Source: Candidatus Woesearchaeota archaeon (GTDB lineage Archaea; Nanobdellota; Nanobdellia; Woesearchaeales; ARS49). Taken from it: a stretch of DNA of 16,087 bases. The position numbers and the translations under genes are program-made. Shown piece by piece: positions 12,576 through 16,087 of the stretch; the first letter of the stretch is position 1, and each line of letters opens with the position of its first letter. A model generated the notes under the pieces. It was given only the letters and a program-made list of their open reading frames with translations. It did not search any database and had not been told where the DNA came from. The stretch is from the NCBI GenBank assembly GCA_019323575.1, contig JAHWHB010000027.1, forward strand, positions 1-16,087, read 5' to 3'.

Positions 12576-13563
12576 AATAAAACTCATCCAAACCCTCATC
12601 AACAAACTTTCTGTCATTACTTCTCTTCCTTCTCTTGAATTTAGGCTTGTTCCTCGATTTTTTCTTAACTTTCTGACTCTCTTTATCAAAAACTTTCAAA
12701 GTTTTCTTAATAGAAGCACCTATTTTCTGACACCAAGGATCATCACTATTTGAAACAAACTCATTGGTCTTCCTATAATAATGCACAGTAAAACCACGGT
12801 CAACCTCGTCATGCGTCAAATTATGTTTTTCAAAATAAAACTTAGCAAGATTCAACTGATACCTTGCCAGCCTAAAACCAGAACCAACAAGACTCTCAGC
12901 CTTATGCATCAATGCAACAGCATCATCAAGAAAACGCAACCGCTTATTAAAATCATCACACAACAAAAAAGCATCATACTTGCGATTGGCAGCAGAAAAA
13001 TACAACGAAGGAGTCTTTTCCTGCTTAAACTTTTCAGCAATACGAGCTCCCTTACGCCTATCAATTGCAGACCGGTTCATCCAAACAGCAGCAATCTCTC
13101 TATACACCTCTTTCAACTCATAACCAATAAAATAAGCAATCCTCGACTTGTAAGAATACTGCCTTGTCAGCTTTTCAGGAGAAAAAGTTCCAAGAATAGC
13201 AGCCCTGTTAAACTGATAAGCAGCCTGATAGTTCAAAACCTTCTCAGTCAAACTTTCCGAAATATCAACCAAACCCATGCAAAGATGAGACCCATTAATA
13301 AACAACTGCCTGCACAAAACATAATGCTCACGCAAACCAGCAGAGGCCATTTTATGCTCAATAGCCCTCATACAGTAGTTCAAAGCAGTCTGAATAACAC
13401 CTTTGGTATACCCTGCAGTCTTAACAGACCTGCTCACAAACTCGGCAACAGACTCCAAAAAACTAACATCATAAACAGGCGCTGGATTCTTAGCAAGAAA
13501 ATACGAGACCAACTCGCTATCTAAACTGTTAAGCGCCTTCTCCAAATCCCCAACACCACCCAT
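12568..13563 (-). CDS. Helical protein with a basic C-terminal tail, unknown function
   Basis: I do not recognise this 331-residue protein. It is almost wholly alpha-helical by eye, with no signal peptide or membrane segment. Repeated pattern pieces such as ALNYCMRAIEHKM, AAYQFNRAAILG and ARYQLNLAKFYFEKHNL hint at helix-pair repeats (TPR-like), though no clean 34-residue repeat can be drawn. The C-terminus, KKKSRNKPKFKRRKRSNDRK, is a disordered strongly basic tail that would suit RNA, ribosome or DNA binding. Start ATG 13563 follows a TATA box at 13585-13592. It is divergent from gyrB across 171 bp, where both promoters carry a CTGTAAAA element, which suggests shared control. Its 3' end overlaps map. 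Confidence 0.65.
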   Translation of the reverse strand: MGGVGDLEKALNSLDSELVSYFLAKNPAPVYDVSFLESVAEFVSRSVKTAGYTKGVIQTALNYCMRAIEHKMASAGLREHYVLCRQLFINGSHLCMGLVDISESLTEKVLNYQAAYQFNRAAILGTFSPEKLTRQYSYKSRIAYFIGYELKEVYREIAAVWMNRSAIDRRKGARIAEKFKQEKTPSLYFSAANRKYDAFLLCDDFNKRLRFLDDAVALMHKAESLVGSGFRLARYQLNLAKFYFEKHNLTHDEVDRGFTVHYYRKTNEFVSNSDDPWCQKIGASIKKTLKVFDKESQKVKKKSRNKPKFKRRKRSNDRKFVDEGLDEFYST

Positions 13564-13584
13564 TTAACAACAAAAGAGAGCTTA

Positions 13585-13602
13585 TTTTATAAGATTTTAC
13601 AG
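13585..13602 (-). promoter_or_regulatory. TATA box and upstream CTGTAAAA element for the 12568-13563 gene
   Basis: TTATAAAA (minus strand, 13585-13592) is centred 25 nt from ATG 13563. CTGTAAAA (13595-13602, minus strand) lies directly upstream of it, where BRE sits. Confidence 0.5.
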
Positions 13603-13652
13603 TCTTGAAACAACACAAAAATATAACTTAATTTAAATATAGAAAATAAATG

Positions 13653-13677
13653 CTGTAAAACCACAACTTTTATAAAC
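13653..13677 (+). promoter_or_regulatory. TATA box and upstream CTGTAAAA element for gyrB
   Basis: TTTTATAAAC (13668-13677) predicts initiation near 13699. The same CTGTAAAA octamer as in the divergent promoter occurs at 13653-13660, also facing its gene. The resulting leader of about 36 nt carries GAGGAG near its 5' end, too far from the ATG to be a normal SD site. Confidence 0.5.
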
Positions 13678-13734
13678 AAAACAAGCTTTTTTAACATTGA
13701 GAGGAGACACTTTTTATCGTCGAGAAACTAACAC

Positions 13735-15648
13735 ATGGCAGATAAAAAAACCACAAAAGAAGCAGCCAAAGAATACGGCGCAGAATCCATCCAAGTACTG
13801 CAAGGGCTGGAACCAGTCAGAAAAAGACCGGGAATGTTCATCGGCTCAACAGATGTAAGAGGGATGCACCACCTAGTCTGGGAAGTAGTAGACAACGCAG
13901 TAGACGAAGCCCTGGCAGGCTTTTGCACAAAAATCACAGTCACAGTACACACAGACGGCAGAATAACAATAGAGGATGACGGAAGAGGAATCCCAGTAGC
14001 AATAAACCCAAAATACAACAAATCAGCACTAGAAATGGCCTTAACCATGCTCCACGCAGGAGGCAAATTCGAAAAAGGGGCATACAAAGTCTCAGGAGGA
14101 CTGCACGGAGTAGGAGTAAGCGTCACAAACGCACTATCAGAAAAACTCGTTGCCATAGTAAAAAGAGATGGAAAACTCTGGATGCAGGAATACCACAGAG
14201 GCGTGCCTTCAGGACCAGTAAAAGAAGTAGGCGACACAGACGGAACAGGAACAACAATAACATTCAAACCAGACCTGCAAGTCTTCCCAAAAACAGACTT
14301 TGAATCAGACATACTAATCTCAAGACTAAGAGAACTCGCATTCCTAAACAAAGGAGTACAAATAGAATTCACAGACGAAAGAGACAACAGAAAAGAAACC
14401 TTCAAGTACGACGGAGGCATAAAAGAATTTGTAGAGTACCTCAACAAAAACAAAAACAAACTACACAACGCAATCTATTTCGAAAAAGAAAAAGACGGAG
14501 TTATAGTAGAATTCGCACTCCAATACAACGACTCATACTCAGAAACACTATTCACATTCGCAAACAACATCAACACACACGAAGGAGGAACGCACCTCTC
14601 AGGATTCAAAACAGCAGTAACAAGAGCACTGAAGTCCTACGCAGAAAAACACGGAATATCAGACGGAAAAACAGAACTAACAAGCGAAGACTTCAAAGAA
14701 GGACTGACAGCAATAATCTCAGTAAAAGTACCAAACCCGCAATACGAAGGCCAGACAAAAACAAAACTAGGAAACAGCGAAGTAAAAGGAATAGTAGACA
14801 GCATAGTATACGAAGCACTAAGCACATTCCTGGAAGAAAACCCAAGCTCAGCAAAACTCGTAATCACAAAATGCCTTGACGCGGCAAGAGCAAGAGAGGC
14901 AGCAAGAAAAGCAAGAGAGCTGGTAAGAAGAAAAGGAGCATTCGAAGGAGCAATGCTCCCAGGAAAACTAGCAGATTGCAGCTCAAGAGACCCACTAAAA
15001 TCAGAATTGTTTTTGGTGGAAGGCGATTCGGCAGGGGGAAGTGCAAAACAAGGAAGAAACAGAGAATTCCAGGCAATCCTGCCATTAAGAGGAAAAATAA
15101 TCAACGTAGAAAAAGCAAGACTAATCAAAGTACTCAAAAACGAAGAAATAGCAAACATAATCACAGCAATAGGAACAGGAGTCGGAGAAGAATTTGACAT
15201 CAGCAAACTAAGATATGACAAAGTCATAATCATGACAGACGCAGACGTAGACGGAAACCACATCACCTGCCTGCTCTTGACAATGTTCTACAGAATGACA
15301 CCAGGGCTGATACAAGCAGGCAAAATATACATCGCACAACCGCCACTATACAAACTCGAAAAAAACAGAAAAGCATACTACGCGTACAACGACGCAAGAA
15401 AAGAAGAACTCCTAAAATCACTAAAAGAAGGAGTCTCAATACAAAGATACAAAGGACTGGGAGAGATGAACCCAACACAACTATGGGAAACAACAATGAA
15501 CCCAGAAGAGAGAACACTCAAAAGAGTAACAATAGAAGACGCAGTAACAGCAGACGAAACCTTCCAAATGCTAATGGGAGACGAAGTAGAACCCAGAAAA
15601 GAGTTTATTTTAAAACACGCAAAAGAAGTCAAAGAACTGGATGTTTAA
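13735..15648 (+). CDS. gyrB: DNA gyrase subunit B
   Basis: The 637-residue protein is a bacterial-type GyrB of the short form (no extra insert in the C-terminal half). The ATPase domain starts with GLEPVRKRPGMFIGS and carries EVVDNAVDEALAG (catalytic Glu), IEDDGRGIPV, LHAGGKF and VSGGLHGVGV. The transducer domain follows, then the Toprim part with FLVEGDSAGGSAKQGRNREF and IMTDADVDGNHI (metal-binding DxD), and RYKGLGEMNPTQLWETTMNP at the end. With GyrA it introduces negative supercoils and is the target of coumarin-type inhibitors. Gyrase reached several archaeal groups from bacteria; gyrA is not in this window. ATG 13735 is fixed by an in-frame TAA two codons upstream. The stop codon is shared in TTAA with the convergent gene at 15645. 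ParE (topoisomerase IV) is a formal alternative but the sequence looks like GyrB. Confidence 0.95.
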   Translation: MADKKTTKEAAKEYGAESIQVLQGLEPVRKRPGMFIGSTDVRGMHHLVWEVVDNAVDEALAGFCTKITVTVHTDGRITIEDDGRGIPVAINPKYNKSALEMALTMLHAGGKFEKGAYKVSGGLHGVGVSVTNALSEKLVAIVKRDGKLWMQEYHRGVPSGPVKEVGDTDGTGTTITFKPDLQVFPKTDFESDILISRLRELAFLNKGVQIEFTDERDNRKETFKYDGGIKEFVEYLNKNKNKLHNAIYFEKEKDGVIVEFALQYNDSYSETLFTFANNINTHEGGTHLSGFKTAVTRALKSYAEKHGISDGKTELTSEDFKEGLTAIISVKVPNPQYEGQTKTKLGNSEVKGIVDSIVYEALSTFLEENPSSAKLVITKCLDAARAREAARKARELVRRKGAFEGAMLPGKLADCSSRDPLKSELFLVEGDSAGGSAKQGRNREFQAILPLRGKIINVEKARLIKVLKNEEIANIITAIGTGVGEEFDISKLRYDKVIIMTDADVDGNHITCLLLTMFYRMTPGLIQAGKIYIAQPPLYKLEKNRKAYYAYNDARKEELLKSLKEGVSIQRYKGLGEMNPTQLWETTMNPEERTLKRVTIEDAVTADETFQMLMGDEVEPRKEFILKHAKEVKELDV

Positions 15649-15851
15649 TGCAGTTTAACCTTAACATGCCTTGTCTTTCTCTCAAGATGCTTAATAAGCT
15701 TATCAAACTCACTCTCTTTCTCAAAAGCAAAAGTAACAGTAGAGCCGTCTATTGAAGGCTTTGGGTGATTGTTCTCATTAACCCAAAACCTATACATATT
15801 ACGGTAAACAAACCATGCGTGCTCCCTTTCACCAAAATTTGCTGTATACAT
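15645..15851 (-). CDS. Small protein of unknown function, 68 residues
   Basis: I do not recognise this small protein. It has many aromatic residues at the start (WFVYRNMYRFWVNEN) and a beta-alpha C-terminal half (STVTFAFEKESEFDKLIKHL, then RKTRHVKVKLH), consistent with a compact RNA-binding or ribosome-associated fold, which is speculation. The evidence that it is a real gene is good: ATG 15851 has a TATA box exactly 26 nt upstream (15874-15881), and the stop is shared with gyrB through TTAA, the same arrangement as at 3429 and 8485. It is divergent from the ribosomal protein eS1 gene. Confidence 0.6.
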   Translation of the reverse strand: MYTANFGEREHAWFVYRNMYRFWVNENNHPKPSIDGSTVTFAFEKESEFDKLIKHLERKTRHVKVKLH

Positions 15852-15873
15852 AACAAAAATATGGAAAACACCA

Positions 15874-15881
15874 ATATAAAA
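15874..15881 (-). promoter_or_regulatory. TATA box for the 68-residue gene
   Basis: TTTTATAT on the minus strand is centred 26 nt before ATG 15851, supporting a leaderless transcript. Confidence 0.5.
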
Positions 15882-15942
15882 ACCTTTCTATTTTTACTAC
15901 TGTTAAGTCGTCATTATGTAACACGGGTAAAACTCCCACAAT

Positions 15943-15952
15943 CTTTATAAAC
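15943..15952 (+). promoter_or_regulatory. TATA box for the eS1 gene
   Basis: CTTTATAAAC is centred about 28 nt before ATG 15976, so the ribosomal protein gene starts with a leader of about one base. Confidence 0.6.
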
Positions 15953-15975
15953 CCCCTGCCTGTTTTTCGAACAAT

Positions 15976-16087
15976 ATGGCTAAAGGCGCAGTAATAGTAA
16001 AGAAAAAGAAATGGGTCAGAATACTAGCACCCAAACTATTCAACGAACAATTCATAGGAGAATCCTACGTAGGAGACGTACAAGAGC
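15976..16087 (+). CDS. Small-subunit ribosomal protein eS1 (S3Ae), N-terminal fragment
   Basis: The 37 residues before the window edge, beginning MAKGAVIVKKKKWVRILAPK and continuing LFNEQFIGESYVGD, match the start of the archaeal/eukaryotic ribosomal protein eS1 (formerly S3Ae), including the basic KKKKW patch and the APK-FNE-IGE signature. This protein is absent from bacteria and is the clearest single marker that the host is archaeal. It lies on the platform of the small subunit near the mRNA exit. The rest of the gene lies beyond the window. Confidence 0.9.
   Translation, partial: MAKGAVIVKKKKWVRILAPKLFNEQFIGESYVGDVQE

Noticed and set aside
13728..15266. Two long minus-strand frames opposite gyrB
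   Set aside because: They are antisense to strongly conserved gyrase motifs and have no promoter or recognisable domain.
1..16087. CRISPR array, transposon, toxin-antitoxin or phage genes
   Set aside because: No regularly spaced repeats, transposase or phage protein could be found in any frame; the only direct repeat noted is the tRNA leader pair.

Overview
The window comes from an archaeon, most likely a small-genome DPANN-type lineage (the Woesearchaeota/Pacearchaeota part of the tree is my inference). The archaeal evidence is: the start of ribosomal protein eS1 (S3Ae) at the right edge, a type II methionine aminopeptidase, a Tan1-like THUMP protein, a tRNA-Leu(CAG) with an intron at position 37/38, and TATA-box promoters about 26 nt from the start codon, so that most genes look leaderless.

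Layout, left to right: a secreted S-layer-like protein (minus, cut by the window edge) is divergent from a lipoprotein thermonuclease (plus). Two minus-strand membrane-anchored proteins of unknown function follow, then the intron-containing tRNA-Leu with a partial copy of its own 5' end in its leader. Next are a stand-alone GGDEF protein (plus) and a minus-strand run of THUMP protein, a rearranged 618-residue adenylosuccinate lyase, a Toprim protein and an unknown protein. A DEAD-box helicase (plus) has a folded leader of about 118 nt. Then come an unknown Cys/His protein (minus), a complete sigma-70 family factor (plus), a C39-like papain-fold protein and an HD-GYP phosphodiesterase (both minus), Map (plus), an unknown basic-tailed helical protein (minus), GyrB (plus), a 68-residue unknown protein (minus) and eS1 (plus, partial).

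Two things stand out. First, the regulatory genes are bacterial in type although the chassis is archaeal: a sigma-70 factor with regions 1.2, 2, 3 and 4, a GGDEF domain and a canonical HD-GYP domain lie within about 9 kb, with bacterial-type GyrB nearby. This suggests an archaeon with imported sigma and possibly cyclic-dinucleotide control. Second, the PurB homologue reads as two fused, complementary half-degenerate copies: the catalytic loops missing from one are present in the other.

The gene architecture is extremely compact. All six convergent gene pairs overlap at their stop codons, three of them through a shared TTAA, and most genes appear to have their own promoter. The plus strand is A-rich (and C-rich over minus-strand genes) whichever strand is coding, so codon choice follows the chromosome strand. 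Apart from the eS1 and S-layer fragments at the edges, every gene appears complete. I saw no CRISPR array, transposase or rRNA. No stretch longer than 300 bases lacks a gene; the longest gaps (2705-2871, 7024-7258, 13564-13734) hold promoters, the tRNA leader repeat and the helicase leader.
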